From contig NZ_JACCDB010000012.1 of assembly GCF_013432195.1 (NCBI RefSeq), positions 1-64,000 of the forward strand: DNA of 64,000 bases, read 5' to 3'. The notes under the pieces are model-generated. The model worked only from the letters and a program-made list of their open reading frames with translations. It did no database searches and was not told the origin of the DNA. Shown here piece after piece: positions 8,232 to 16,773 of the stretch (its first letter is position 1; each line of letters starts with the position of its first letter). This DNA is from Tepidicella baoligensis. GTDB taxonomy: Bacteria > Pseudomonadota > Gammaproteobacteria > Burkholderiales > Burkholderiaceae_C. The position numbers were made by a program, and so were the translations under genes.

Positions 8232-10765
8232 GCCCGCGCTCCCTGGGTATCGGTGTGACCGGCAGCGCGGTCCTGGTTCTTGTTGATCATGAAATTGAGC
8301 AGGTAATCGCGGTACAACTGCACCACCGCCAAGCCGGGGTTGGCCTTGGCCGCCACCTCGCGCACGTCCTGCGCCATGGTTTTGAAGGATTCGTCCGCGT
8401 CGGTGACGATGAACACCTGCGACAAGCCGGTGCGGCCTTCCAGCGACTTCAGCAAGCGGCCCATGCGGGTTTCATCCAGCAGCACCACGAAATTGCTGCC
8501 CTCCGGCGCAAACAGCACCGGCTCCGGCTCGCCGCGTTTCAATTCGGGCCGCGGCCCCACGGCGCCCGCCTTCAGCCACAGCAGCGGCAGGATCTCGCGG
8601 AAGGCGCGGCGCAACGACACGCGCTCCTTCTCCAGAAAATCCAGCTTGAAGTAGGCAAGGTTAGCGGCAAAGCCCGCGCTCATCGGGCGCTTTTCTTCTT
8701 CGGGCACCAGCAGCGGCCCGAGCAGCTCCACCACCTGCGCCTTCAACTGGTCGAACACACGCTTGACGGGCGTGACGATGTAAAAGTCGGTGATGTGCTC
8801 TTGTCCGTCGAGTGCCTCCAGCCAATCTTCTGCGGCTGCTGGGTCAAACAGCACGCTGGCCTTGTGGTCTTCCGACACGATGAAGGGGCACGGGTCCTTC
8901 ACCAGCGTTTGCGGCAAGCCGTCGATCAGCGCCACCAACTGCTTCTTCTTGGGCAGTGTGTCGAGCTGCAAAGGATCGACAAAACCGATCTGCGTGAAGC
9001 TGCGCGCTTTCTCGCGCTCCACCGTCTTGCCGGTCAGGTACTCACCGGTCAGCACCGAGCCATCGTCACGGCGACCAAGAATGGTGTACTTGCTGCGCGG
9101 CCAGGTCACCGAACGGCAGATGCCTTGGGCCTCCCACTCTGCATCGCCGGGTTGCAGGCCGCGTGCGCTCAGTGCGGCCGCCTCCTCGGCGGAGACTTCG
9201 TTGTTGGTGACCAAAATGCAGCGGCGTGACCCGCCATCGGTGGCATTGAGCAGGTTGACGGCGTTGAGCGTAGTGCCACTGCCTGCGAAAAAATCCACGA
9301 TCAGGGCGTTGGGGCGGTCGCGGACAATGGCTGCCACGGCATCCCGCGTGGCGTAGAGCGACTTCGGGAAAGAGAATTTCCCACCTTCACCCAGAATCCC
9401 GCGCAGCAAGCTCGAACCATAGTTACCTGCATCGTGGGTGGCGCGGTGCCACACCGTTTTGATGGAGCGCTGCTGGCTTTCGGTGTAACGCACCGTCACT
9501 TCGCCAGTCACTTCGTGCCGGTCAACGATCTCGATAACGCCTGCTTCGATCTGGTTTTGTGCCTTTTGCCCAAGGTACAGAATGGTCCAGGTTCCCCGTG
9601 CCTCATCAAAGCCGCCCAGCTTTACGTAGCCTTTGGCCAGCAGCTGGCGCAAGGTCGGTGGGCTGACCCGCCAGTTACCGAGCGTACCGTCAGTACGCAA
9701 GGGCCATGCCGTGCGGCGATCAGACAGATTACTCAGGTCAGGTTGTTGATCGGGCGGCAAAGGATCGCCAATCTCGACGATCTTGCGCTTCTCCGGATCA
9801 ACCATGATCGGGAAAAACAATCCATACCGATCTTCGCGCCGTGAGTTGGTACCACCTCGCAACAACCGCTCCCATCGCGGCGTTTGAAAGCGCTTGGAAT
9901 CCCCGCGGTCGGGCGAAAGCAGATCGTCGTGGTGTGCGGCCAATGTGACGCCGGGGTTGAAGCAGAACAGCGCGTATTCCTCGGCGCGGGACAGGCGGCC
10001 TTGCGCCACGCCTTTTTGGTTGATGACGATGGTCACCATCTGCCGGTATGCCTCCGGAAACTCCCGCTCCAGCAGCATCCCGAGGTGATGCACTTCGTGC
10101 TCATCAATCGTCACGATCAGCACCCCGGTATCCGGCTTGAGCAGGCGCTTGGCCAGCCTCAGCCGCTTTTCCATGAAGGCCAGCCACTTGCTGTGCCGCC
10201 ACTGGTCGTTGCCGTCCACGTAGTCGTTGTTGTATTTCCAGTCGCGCGCGCCGGTGTTGTAGGGCGGGTCGATGTAGATGCAATCCACCTTGCCGGCATA
10301 CAGGTAATCCAGCAACTGCAGCGCGTGGTAGTTATCGGCCTCGATCAGCGTGTGCCAGGGGGCATCTGCCGGGCCGTTTTGCACGGCATCCACGGGCACC
10401 AGCGCGGGGAAGATGGGCTCGCCAAACTCCCGCACCACCAGCAGTTCATCCACCGGGAACTGCACCGGCTCTGCCGCTGCGCGGGTGGGTTCGCTGGGGT
10501 GGGCCTCGTTGCTGGGCTTGACGCAGGTGGCCACGCCCGCGTGGATGGACTGGATTTGCCACACATCTTTCAGTGCGCCCTGACGGCGACACACCAGATC
10601 GCCCTTGCGCGGCTTGGCACCGTGCAGCGGCAACAACTCCGGCAGGTGATCTTCAAACACCAGGCCGAATTTCTTTTCTTTCTTCGCGTTGTTCCACTCG
10701 GCAGTGAGGCGCTCGCGCAGGCGGGGATCGCTGATTTGGGCGATCAGGGTATCAATGGCGGACAA
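8228..10765 (-). CDS. type III DNA methyltransferase, Mod subunit
   Basis: An 845-residue protein with the N6-adenine/N4-cytosine methyltransferase motifs in the order used by type III Mod proteins: DPPY at 166-169 first, then the SAM-binding FFAGSGT at 492-498. The roughly 300 residues between them should hold the target recognition domain. It is longer than classical Mod proteins (about 650), with a long C-terminal extension also rich in Mod-like helices. It forms a coupled pair with res, and the product would methylate one strand of an unknown asymmetric site. Upstream is a short AlpA-like regulator (10842-11048) on the same strand. Confidence 0.9.
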   Translation of the reverse strand: MSAIDTLIAQISDPRLRERLTAEWNNAKKEKKFGLVFEDHLPELLPLHGAKPRKGDLVCRRQGALKDVWQIQSIHAGVATCVKPSNEAHPSEPTRAAAEPVQFPVDELLVVREFGEPIFPALVPVDAVQNGPADAPWHTLIEADNYHALQLLDYLYAGKVDCIYIDPPYNTGARDWKYNNDYVDGNDQWRHSKWLAFMEKRLRLAKRLLKPDTGVLIVTIDEHEVHHLGMLLEREFPEAYRQMVTIVINQKGVAQGRLSRAEEYALFCFNPGVTLAAHHDDLLSPDRGDSKRFQTPRWERLLRGGTNSRREDRYGLFFPIMVDPEKRKIVEIGDPLPPDQQPDLSNLSDRRTAWPLRTDGTLGNWRVSPPTLRQLLAKGYVKLGGFDEARGTWTILYLGQKAQNQIEAGVIEIVDRHEVTGEVTVRYTESQQRSIKTVWHRATHDAGNYGSSLLRGILGEGGKFSFPKSLYATRDAVAAIVRDRPNALIVDFFAGSGTTLNAVNLLNATDGGSRRCILVTNNEVSAEEAAALSARGLQPGDAEWEAQGICRSVTWPRSKYTILGRRDDGSVLTGEYLTGKTVEREKARSFTQIGFVDPLQLDTLPKKKQLVALIDGLPQTLVKDPCPFIVSEDHKASVLFDPAAAEDWLEALDGQEHITDFYIVTPVKRVFDQLKAQVVELLGPLLVPEEEKRPMSAGFAANLAYFKLDFLEKERVSLRRAFREILPLLWLKAGAVGPRPELKRGEPEPVLFAPEGSNFVVLLDETRMGRLLKSLEGRTGLSQVFIVTDADESFKTMAQDVREVAAKANPGLAVVQLYRDYLLNFMINKNQDRAAGHTDTQGARA

Positions 10766-10841
10766 ACTTCCCTCCTTTTGGCCTACCAGCCCTCACGGGC
10801 TGCAGACTCGTGTTCATTCAGCAATTCGACGGGGCCGGTCA

Positions 10842-11048
10842 TCACGAGCCCTTTTCTTCCGGAGCCGCATGCTCATCGGCACCACCGGCGCGCACCCAGT
10901 CGTCCACCTCGGAAACCTGGAACTTCCACAACCGACCCACGCGGTGCGCTGGCAGGCCTTTGCGGTCGATCCAGCGGTAGACCGAGTCGCGCGTGACACC
11001 CAGATGCTCGGCAATCTGGTCCACGGACACCCACGGTTCAGCGGTCAT
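10842..11048 (-). CDS. AlpA/excisionase-like helix-turn-helix protein
   Basis: A small 68-residue DNA-binding protein. The segment VDQIAEHLGVTRDSVYRW and the following KGLPAHRVGRLWKF wing are typical of the winged helix-turn-helix of the excisionase/MerR-like class. ATG 11048 is used; longer in-frame extensions upstream lack family resemblance. It sits 76 bases upstream of mod on the same strand, a common place for a regulator of a restriction-modification operon, though it may belong to the mobile element instead. Confidence 0.75.
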   Translation of the reverse strand: MTAEPWVSVDQIAEHLGVTRDSVYRWIDRKGLPAHRVGRLWKFQVSEVDDWVRAGGADEHAAPEEKGS

Positions 11049-11168
11049 GGCAGGGCTCCGGCAGCAGCGGTTGGGGCGGCATAAAGTCGGTTTGAATCGC
11101 AAAGACTGCAATTTATCAGGTTGAAGGCCACCAGACGAGGGTTCGATGCCGTGGGCATCATCTTTTTC

Positions 11169-11198
11169 TTGGCTTCTTGATCGTTCAGCGCGTGAATG
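11169..11198 (+). promoter_or_regulatory. promoter-like element TTGGCT-18 bp-TGAATG with TTCAGCGC box
   Basis: TTGGCT (11169-11174) and TGAATG (11193-11198) are separated by 18 bases that end in the near-palindrome TTCA-GCGCG-TGAA overlapping the putative -10. The same layout occurs upstream of the genes starting at 24941 (minus) and 30165 (plus). Here it lies 33 bases upstream of the ATG at 11231. The -10 is poor by sigma-70 standards, so an activator or regulator may be involved. Confidence 0.5.
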
Positions 11199-11230
11199 GT
11201 GGCGTGATCCACCAATCAAGGAGCCCCACG

Positions 11231-11434
11231 ATGAACACCAAGACCACTGCCATCGACACCTATCTCGCCCGCACCGCAGCCATCCACATCAAGGTAGCCC
11301 GGCTGCGCCAACTGACCGACAACCACTTCGGCCACGACCCTGACGCCATCCACTGGGGCCACGTTGGCGACCTCGGGCGGGTGGAGCAGGCGCTCGACGA
11401 CCTGCTCGCCATCTTCGACGGTCGGTCCGAGTGA
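11231..11434 (+). CDS. small conserved-type protein of unknown function
   Basis: A 67-residue protein, largely helical (TYLARTAAIHIKVARLRQL), with no motif I can assign. ATG 11231 follows AAGGAG by seven bases. It is followed immediately by the DUF3489 gene and preceded by the shared TTGGCT-18-TGAATG element. I recognise the neighbourhood (recombinase, DUF2924 and DUF3489 cassettes) rather than the protein. Confidence 0.6.
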   Translation: MNTKTTAIDTYLARTAAIHIKVARLRQLTDNHFGHDPDAIHWGHVGDLGRVEQALDDLLAIFDGRSE

Positions 11435-11445
11435 CGGAGGCCGCG

Positions 11446-11931
11446 ATGGAAACCCTGCCCAAGCTCACCCCGACTCAAGCCCTGCTGCTACGCACTGCCG
11501 CCCACCGCGCCGATGGACAAGTGATTCCGCCTGAGACGCTGCGCGGTGGCGCACGGGTCAAGGTGCTGACTGCGCTGCTCGATCGTGGCTGGATCGAGCC
11601 CGCCGACGGCTACCACGTGCTGACCGACGCGGGCTACGCGGCCATCGGCCAACAGCGGCCTGTGCCGCCGGATGGCGTCGCGAAGTGCGACACCACCGAC
11701 GGCCTCCAACTTCTGGAGGGCATCCCGGTGCGCCCTGGCACCAAACTCGCCGCGCTGGTGCTAGCGCTGCGCCGCCCGCAGGGGGCAACCAGTCTGCAAC
11801 TGATGCTGGCGACCGGCTGGCAGCCGCATTCCGTGCGCGGCGCGATCTCGGGCCTGCTGCGCAAGCGCCTGGGCCTGAACGTGGTGCTGACGCACAACGC
11901 AGCCGGAGAGCGGGTGTACCGGATCGGCTGA
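11446..11931 (+). CDS. DUF3489 domain protein
   Basis: A protein of 161 residues. The C-terminal half (LALRRPQGATSLQLMLATGW, then QPHSVRGAISGLLRKRLGL and ERVYRI) is the DUF3489 winged-helix-like domain; the N-terminal 80 residues form a second small helical module. ATG 11446 is preferred because GGAGG lies five bases upstream; a GTG at 11431 overlapping the previous stop is possible. DUF3489 proteins are usually found beside large serine recombinases with DUF2924. In this window those partners lie about 12 kb away on the other strand. Confidence 0.75.
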   Translation: METLPKLTPTQALLLRTAAHRADGQVIPPETLRGGARVKVLTALLDRGWIEPADGYHVLTDAGYAAIGQQRPVPPDGVAKCDTTDGLQLLEGIPVRPGTKLAALVLALRRPQGATSLQLMLATGWQPHSVRGAISGLLRKRLGLNVVLTHNAAGERVYRIG

Positions 11932-11976
11932 CGGTCAGCCGCGCCGCAAGGGGTCGGAGTTCAGGTCCGGCCCTTG

Positions 11977-11999
11977 GGGTACGCACAACATGCGTACCC
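11977..11999. repeat. perfect 9-bp inverted repeat
   Basis: GGGTACGCA and TGCGTACCC are separated by CAACA. There is no following T-run, so it is either a transcript hairpin after DUF3489 or a protein/recombinase binding dyad. Confidence 0.7.
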
Positions 12000-12042
12000 T
12001 GGCCGTCCTTCCGGTCGCTGGCCGTGGCGGCAGCGCTGGCCT

Positions 12043-12074
12043 GCAAACCGCAAACCCTGCAAACCTCGGTTTGC
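12043..12074. repeat. GCAAACC repeat cluster
   Basis: Three direct copies of GCAAACC (12043, 12050, 12059) and one inverted copy GGTTTGC (12068-12074). The last two form a hairpin with a 2-base centre. It resembles a small iteron or operator cluster. Confidence 0.55.
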
Positions 12075-12320
12075 ACCCTGACGGTGGCGAAGCGCCGCGC
12101 TCGCGCCCCCCGTATTGGCTTTCGGCCAGGAAGGACCCGTGAATGGCCGGGCGGCTTCCTCGACCGTCACCGCTGTCCAGACCTTAGCCGAGATACTACC
12201 CCTGATCGGCCTGCTTTGTTGCACCCCTGAACGACCCCGGATTTGCATCCAGTCCGAAACTGTCTGTCAGCGCGCCCTGCGTTCATCAACGTTGCGCATG
12301 GGTTTGGAAGAGCTACCCCA

Positions 12321-12644
12321 TCAGAGCACCGCCTCCAGCCCCTTGCGTTCGATGAGGTCGAGCAGCTTCTGCGAGGGACCGCTGGGCTTCTTGTCGCCCA
12401 CTTCCCACTTGCGCACGGTCGAGACGCTGGTGTTGAGGACCGATGCCAGCACGGCCTGACTCAAGTGCAGGCGTTCGCGCAAGGCGCGCACTTTCTCAGC
12501 GTCGTATTCATGCACCGGCTCCAGGCACAGCGCGTCGTACTGGCGCATCTTGCGCTTGTCGATGAAGCCCAGGCGATGCAGGTCGCGCGCCGTCTCATGA
12601 ACGGCCTGCAGCAGGCGACTCTTGGACTTAGGCTCGTTTGTCAT
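12321..12644 (-). CDS. HTH antitoxin of RelE-family toxin-antitoxin pair
   Basis: A 107-residue protein. The C-terminal half contains a helix-turn-helix of the XRE type (LHLSQAVLASVLNTSVSTVR, then KWEVGDKKPSG), typical of NadS/HigA-like antitoxins. It overlaps the end of the toxin gene upstream by 17 bases (toxin-first order, as in HigBA-like modules). It should neutralise the toxin and repress the pair. Confidence 0.85.
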   Translation of the reverse strand: MTNEPKSKSRLLQAVHETARDLHRLGFIDKRKMRQYDALCLEPVHEYDAEKVRALRERLHLSQAVLASVLNTSVSTVRKWEVGDKKPSGPSQKLLDLIERKGLEAVL

Positions 12645-13011
12645 GGCAAATCTCCTGCAATGTTCCGTCGGCAACGGAGTCATACAACTGGCGCGCGGGA
12701 AGGGTCAGCAGATCGGCGGCCAGATCCCGCAGCGCCTCCAGTTCCTCGTCATCGATGTTGGCCCGCTCGTTTTTCTCGAAGCCGTAGACGAAGAACCAGC
12801 GATCGCCCTTGTTGGTGGCAATCAGGGTGCGCGCGCCACCACGCTTGCCGCGGTTGCCCAAGCCCACGCGCTTTTTCACCACGCCACCGCCCAGGTCGGC
12901 ATCGATGAGGCCCGCGGCCATCTCCTCGACCGCTTGACACAACCCGGCGTCTGTCAGTTCGGTCTTGCGCATCCAACGAGCGAAGTGGCGCGTCTTGAAG
13001 ACTCTTCTCAT
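12628..13011 (-). CDS. RelE-family toxin
   Basis: A 127-residue protein with the pattern of the RelE toxin family that pairs with NadS-like antitoxins: FKTRHFARW near the start, a GLGNRGKRGGARTLIA strand and DRWFFVYGFEKNER. Family members are mRNA interferases; the activity here is inferred. ATG 13011 shares its A with the TAA stop of the DUF6362 gene (TAATG), so the TA pair is translationally coupled to the tail of the phage-type operon. Confidence 0.85.
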   Translation of the reverse strand: MRRVFKTRHFARWMRKTELTDAGLCQAVEEMAAGLIDADLGGGVVKKRVGLGNRGKRGGARTLIATNKGDRWFFVYGFEKNERANIDDEELEALRDLAADLLTLPARQLYDSVADGTLQEICHDKRA

Positions 13012-13430
13012 TAGTGAAGTATGCCACTTAGTGGCACCATGTGTCGAGAAGTTCCTTGCTCTCCGTTCAGACGGTCGGCCACGATCGAGAGCGCCCGCTG
13101 CCACCGCCGCCAGGCGGTGGTCCGGTCGCAGCCGAAGCGGGCGCAGATGTCGCGCCAGCGGTGGCGCTCGGCGCGCATCCACACGAGATGCCGTTCCTCT
13201 TCCTCCAGCCACAAGACCCAGCGCATGGTCTCGAGCATGCGCTCGATGGCCTCGGGGCTGGGCGGGAAGCGCCGGATCGTCGGCTCGGCCCCCAGCGTCT
13301 CCCAGGGCATGCGGCGGATCGCGGGCCAGGTGTTGAAGTAGCCCTGCACGCGCACGGGCGGCAGGCGGTGGGCGGTGATGGCCGCCTCCCGGAAGCGTTC
13401 GGCCACCCGCTCGACGGTCCACTCAGCCAT
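13011..13430 (-). CDS. DUF6362-type phage helix-turn-helix protein
   Basis: A 139-residue protein whose C-terminal part (HRWRDICARFGCDRTTAWRR) is a helix-turn-helix. The overall pattern matches DUF6362 proteins of temperate phages and phage-like elements, whose role is undefined (small-terminase-like DNA binding is one guess). It overlaps the next upstream gene by eight bases. It closes the replication operon. Confidence 0.65.
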   Translation of the reverse strand: MAEWTVERVAERFREAAITAHRLPPVRVQGYFNTWPAIRRMPWETLGAEPTIRRFPPSPEAIERMLETMRWVLWLEEEERHLVWMRAERHRWRDICARFGCDRTTAWRRWQRALSIVADRLNGEQGTSRHMVPLSGILH

Positions 13431-13632
13431 GGCGCGCCTCCCGTGCGCCGTAGAGCCGCTCGCCGATTCGGCGGATCAGCTCGCGTTCCATCCCATCGAG
13501 CCGGTCGTCCTCCAGGGAGACGACGAGCAGGCGTTGCTCGCGCCAGCCGCGGCGCTTGACGGCTTCCACGTCCATCGGCTCGGGCTGCAGGCGCCCCAGC
13601 GGGCAGCGGTAGCGAGGGGTCGGGATGTCCAT
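13423..13632 (-). CDS. small phage-type hypothetical protein
   Basis: A 69-residue charged protein with no recognisable motif. It sits in the operon between the RuvC-like resolvase (one base away) and the DUF6362 gene (8-base overlap), which is the best argument that it is real. Function unknown. Confidence 0.6.
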   Translation of the reverse strand: MDIPTPRYRCPLGRLQPEPMDVEAVKRRGWREQRLLVVSLEDDRLDGMERELIRRIGERLYGAREARHG

Positions 13633-13633
13633 C

Positions 13634-14110
13634 TCACGCCTCCTGCGCCGCGTCGTGGAGCGGGAGGGCCCAGAGCAACAGCGCCAAGGCGTCGGCCTCG
13701 TTGTCGTCCGCCGGGGCGTGACCCCGGCGACGCACGGCCGCCATCACCGCGTCCTTACCGGCGCGGCCAGAGCCGGTGGCGTGCTTCTTGATCGTGCCCA
13801 CCGGCACGCCCTGGTAGGGAATGCCGTGGTGCTCGCACCAGGCCGTGAGCGTGGCGAGGAACCCGCCGTAGGCGTGGGCCGCATCGGTCGAGACGTGGCG
13901 GCGCACTTCCTCGAAGACCAGCGCGTCGATCCCGTCGGCGTGGGCCTTCAGTTCGGTGATCCAGCGCTTGAAGCGCAGGAAACGCATGCCGCCGCCTTCG
14001 AAGCGTCGGGGCTTGAAGGATTCGGTGCCGCTGGTGATTCGGCCCGTGCGGTCGCGCAGCGCCCAGCCGGTGGTGGTGCCCAGGTCCAGGGCCAGGATCG
14101 TGGTGTGCAT
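13634..14110 (-). CDS. RuvC-like Holliday junction resolvase
   Basis: A 158-residue RNase H-fold endonuclease. Catalytic acids are visible: D9 in LALDLGTTTG, E67/E68 in LVFEEV, and D135/D136 with D140 in ADDNEADALAL. Length and motif spacing fit phage-type RuvC proteins that resolve branched DNA during recombination-dependent replication. It follows a repeat-rich 142-base gap after the primase gene. Confidence 0.85.
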   Translation of the reverse strand: MHTTILALDLGTTTGWALRDRTGRITSGTESFKPRRFEGGGMRFLRFKRWITELKAHADGIDALVFEEVRRHVSTDAAHAYGGFLATLTAWCEHHGIPYQGVPVGTIKKHATGSGRAGKDAVMAAVRRRGHAPADDNEADALALLLWALPLHDAAQEA

Positions 14111-14113
14111 GGT

Positions 14114-14233
14114 GTCAGTCCTCGTTCGGTGGGGACTGACGCATCCGACGCACGATATCGATAGTTCCCGTGAGGCGCGCGCACGCGCGCGCGCGTAGAG
14201 ACTTACGATGGACAGCGTCAGATGCGTCAGTCC
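14114..14233. repeat. inverted and direct GTCAG-type repeats around a CG-alternating tract
   Basis: GTCAGTCC (14114-14121) and GGACTGAC (14133-14140) form an 8-bp hairpin just upstream of the resolvase start. GGACTGACGCATC (14133-14145) is repeated inverted as GATGCGTCAGTCC (14221-14233), with a second GCGTCAG at 14215. Between them lies an alternating CG/CA tract (14175-14195). This could be an operator or a replication origin next to the primase gene. Confidence 0.6.
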
Positions 14234-14252
14234 TGTCGGTGGTCACGGGTGT

Positions 14253-16535
14253 TCAGTCGTCGGCATAGGGGGTGTAGGCGGGCTGCATCGGGTGCTTGAG
14301 ACCCACGCCACGGAAGCCCCGGATGCCGGCGGCGTTGCGCCATTTCTCGACGCCGCGGGTGATCAAGAGGTCGGAGAAGCGGCGCTGTGAGCCGACGAAC
14401 TCGCCGGCGGCCTCCGCCCACTGCTTCCAGTCGGTGAACAGTTCGGCGGTCAGTGACTTGGCATTGGCCTCGCGCACGCAGCGCTCCTCCAGCCAGCGGC
14501 CCAGCGCGTCCTCGGCTTCGAAGTACTCCTCGGTGGCGGCCACGACCTGCGGCGGCGGATCGAGCCGGCCCAGGCGCTGCCAGGCCAGGCACCCTTCCAG
14601 CGCCCAGGCCAGGATGCCGTCCCGCTCGGCCAGCAACTTCTGCTGCAGGTGTTTGTCGCGCCGCTCGGGCGGCACGGTGATCGTGAAGGGGATCAGGTGC
14701 AGCCGCCGCTTCATCGCCTCGTCGATGTTGCGGATGGCGGGCTTGTGGTTGCCAGCGACGAAAAGCTTGAACTGCGGCCAGAACTCGAAGAAGTCCTGCC
14801 GCATGAAGCGCGCGGAGATCTTGTCGCCGCCCGTGAGGCTCTTGACCTTGGATTCGGCCCAGCGCCGCCCTTGCTCGGTCTCGATGGAGGAGACGAAGCG
14901 CGCCCCGCGCAGGCCCGCCATGTCGGTTGGATGCCGGTCGCTGCGCGTCTCCATGAAGGTGTCCATCGGCGCGCTGGCGGCGTAGTCGCCGAGGATCGTG
15001 GCCAGGGTGTTCACGAACACCGACTTGCCGTTGGCGCCGGTGCCATAGAGGAAGAACAGCGCATGCTCCTGGGTCGAGCCGGTCAAGCAGTAGCCGCTGA
15101 CGCGCTGCAAATAGGCTTGCAGGTCCGCGTCGCCGCCGGTGACTTCGGCAAGGAAGCGCCGCCAGGTCGGGCAGTCGCCGCCGGGCGTGGCGGTGGTGAT
15201 CTTGGTCATGCGGTCGGCGCGGTCGTGTGCGCGCATGCGCCCCGTCCTGAGGTCGACCACGCCGCCTGGGGTGTTGAGCAGCCAGGGATCGGCGTCCCAC
15301 TCGGCGGTGGTCGCGGCGTGGCGTCGGTCTGCGCGAGCCAGGCGTTCGACGCCGCCGACGGTGCCGGAGGTGGCCAGCTTGGCCGCCAGCTTGGGGTTGT
15401 CGGCCTGGAGGGCCGCGTGTCGGCAGACACCGCGGATCAAGTCGGTGGCCGCCAGCGTCTCCTCGTTGCGCCAACGCCGGCCATCCCACACCAACCAGCG
15501 GCCCCAGGCCGCCACGTAGCGCCAGTCGCGGTGGTAGCGCCGGGTGAAGGCCAGCGCCAGGGCATCTTCGGTGCCCCACACCGATTCATCCGCGCCGATC
15601 ACCGGCTCGCCGGGGTCCGCAATGTCATGCACCTGCACACGCGGACCGTGGGCGAGGAAGGCCGCGACGTCGAAGCCCTCCATCACGGCGTCCGCCGCGT
15701 CCCAGCCGTCCGCCGCTTCCTCGGGCGGGTAGAGGATGTGGCAGGACTTCGCGCCCGCCGACAGAATCGCCTGGGCCGCCTGCACGGCGTACTCCCAGCC
15801 GGGTTTGTCGCGGTCAGGCCAGACCAAGACGGCCTTGCCCGCCAGCGGCGACCAGTCGGTCTTGTCCACCGGGGCGTTGGCGCCGTGCATCGCGGTGGTG
15901 GCCACGATCCCAGTCTCGATCAAGGCCTGGGCGCACTTCTCGCCCTCGACCAGCACGACCTGGGCGGCCTCCTTGATCCCCGGCTGGTTGTACAGCGGCC
16001 GCGGCTCGGGCGGTGCCATCTTGCGCCGTTTGGCGTCCCAGGGCCGGAACTCCTTCTTGCGCCCGGGCGGGTCGTAGCGGTAGACGACGGCGATGAGCTG
16101 CCCTTGTGCGTCGAGGTAGTCCCACTTGGCGGTGGCCGGGCCGAGATCGTCGATCGGGGTCTTCTTGGCCGCCTTGCGCGGCGGCGCCGTGGGCGCTCGG
16201 CCGACGAGGTCCTCGGCCAGATCGAGGACGCGGGCGAAGTCGCCCTGCACGTCCACGCCGAAGTGAGCGCCGATCAGGTGGAACACATCGCCGCCGGAGC
16301 CTTCGGCACGGTCGGTCCAAAGCCCCGCCTTGTCCCCAATGAGCACGACCTCCAGGCTGTCCCCCGGGCTGCCGAGCACGTCGCCGATGACGAACTTGCC
16401 GCGGCGCTTCTTTCCAGCGGGGAACAGGGTGAACAGCACCGACTCCAGCCTCGCGAGCAGCGCGGCGCGCACGGCCTCGCGGCGTTCGGACGCCGGGATC
16501 TCGGGCGCGGGTGCGGTGTCATTGAAGTCCAGCAT
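14253..16535 (-). CDS. P4/D5-type phage primase-helicase
   Basis: A 760-residue replication protein. The N-terminal part carries a Toprim-like primase region (VEGEK at 196-200; WPDRD with D241 and D243). The C-terminal part is the D5/P4 superfamily 3 helicase with GTGANGKS at 498-505 and the later FVAGNHKP and MKRRLHLIPF motifs. Such proteins both prime and unwind and initiate element replication from a nearby origin. The ATG at 16535 overlaps the upstream HTH gene by 17 bases. It is the central replication enzyme of the 12-25 kb element. Confidence 0.9.
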   Translation of the reverse strand: MLDFNDTAPAPEIPASERREAVRAALLARLESVLFTLFPAGKKRRGKFVIGDVLGSPGDSLEVVLIGDKAGLWTDRAEGSGGDVFHLIGAHFGVDVQGDFARVLDLAEDLVGRAPTAPPRKAAKKTPIDDLGPATAKWDYLDAQGQLIAVVYRYDPPGRKKEFRPWDAKRRKMAPPEPRPLYNQPGIKEAAQVVLVEGEKCAQALIETGIVATTAMHGANAPVDKTDWSPLAGKAVLVWPDRDKPGWEYAVQAAQAILSAGAKSCHILYPPEEAADGWDAADAVMEGFDVAAFLAHGPRVQVHDIADPGEPVIGADESVWGTEDALALAFTRRYHRDWRYVAAWGRWLVWDGRRWRNEETLAATDLIRGVCRHAALQADNPKLAAKLATSGTVGGVERLARADRRHAATTAEWDADPWLLNTPGGVVDLRTGRMRAHDRADRMTKITTATPGGDCPTWRRFLAEVTGGDADLQAYLQRVSGYCLTGSTQEHALFFLYGTGANGKSVFVNTLATILGDYAASAPMDTFMETRSDRHPTDMAGLRGARFVSSIETEQGRRWAESKVKSLTGGDKISARFMRQDFFEFWPQFKLFVAGNHKPAIRNIDEAMKRRLHLIPFTITVPPERRDKHLQQKLLAERDGILAWALEGCLAWQRLGRLDPPPQVVAATEEYFEAEDALGRWLEERCVREANAKSLTAELFTDWKQWAEAAGEFVGSQRRFSDLLITRGVEKWRNAAGIRGFRGVGLKHPMQPAYTPYADD

Positions 16536-16773
16536 CCGACTCCTCCTCGTGCCCTGCGTCGGCCGTGAGCAGGGCTTGACGTTCCTCCATCCACGCCATC
16601 AGTTCGGAGAGCTTGAAACGCAGCAGCTTGCCCACCCGGTAGTGCGGCAGGCGCAGACGCCGGCGCTCCTTCGCGTGCGTGAGCCAGTAGTGCGGCAGAT
16701 TGAGCGCCAGTGCCGCCTCGCGTGCGTCGATCAGGCGCTCCCCGAGCACCGGGTGCAGCGGTGTCTCGTTCAT
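16519..16773 (-). CDS. AlpA-like helix-turn-helix protein
   Basis: An 84-residue protein with IDAREAALALNLPHYWLTHA and a following HYRVGKLLRFKLSEL wing, the excisionase/AlpA-like winged helix pattern. It is coupled at both ends: ATGA overlap with the nuclease gene upstream and a 17-base overlap with the primase gene downstream. It probably binds element DNA, as a regulator or excision factor. Confidence 0.75.
   Translation of the reverse strand: MNETPLHPVLGERLIDAREAALALNLPHYWLTHAKERRRLRLPHYRVGKLLRFKLSELMAWMEERQALLTADAGHEEESDAGLQ

Larger units (their letters stand above)
11932..12320. other. 389-bp gene-free stretch with hairpin and repeats
   Basis: No convincing gene on either strand. It contains a 9-bp perfect hairpin and a GCAAACC repeat cluster (annotated separately) and lies between the converging DUF3489 gene and the toxin-antitoxin pair. 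I see no clear terminator with a T-run. Confidence 0.5.

Noticed and set aside
11145-11170. Terminator-like hairpin GATGCC-GTG-GGCATC followed by TCTTTTTCTT on the plus strand
   Set aside because: No plus-strand gene lies upstream to be terminated; it overlaps the start of the shared promoter element and may be chance.
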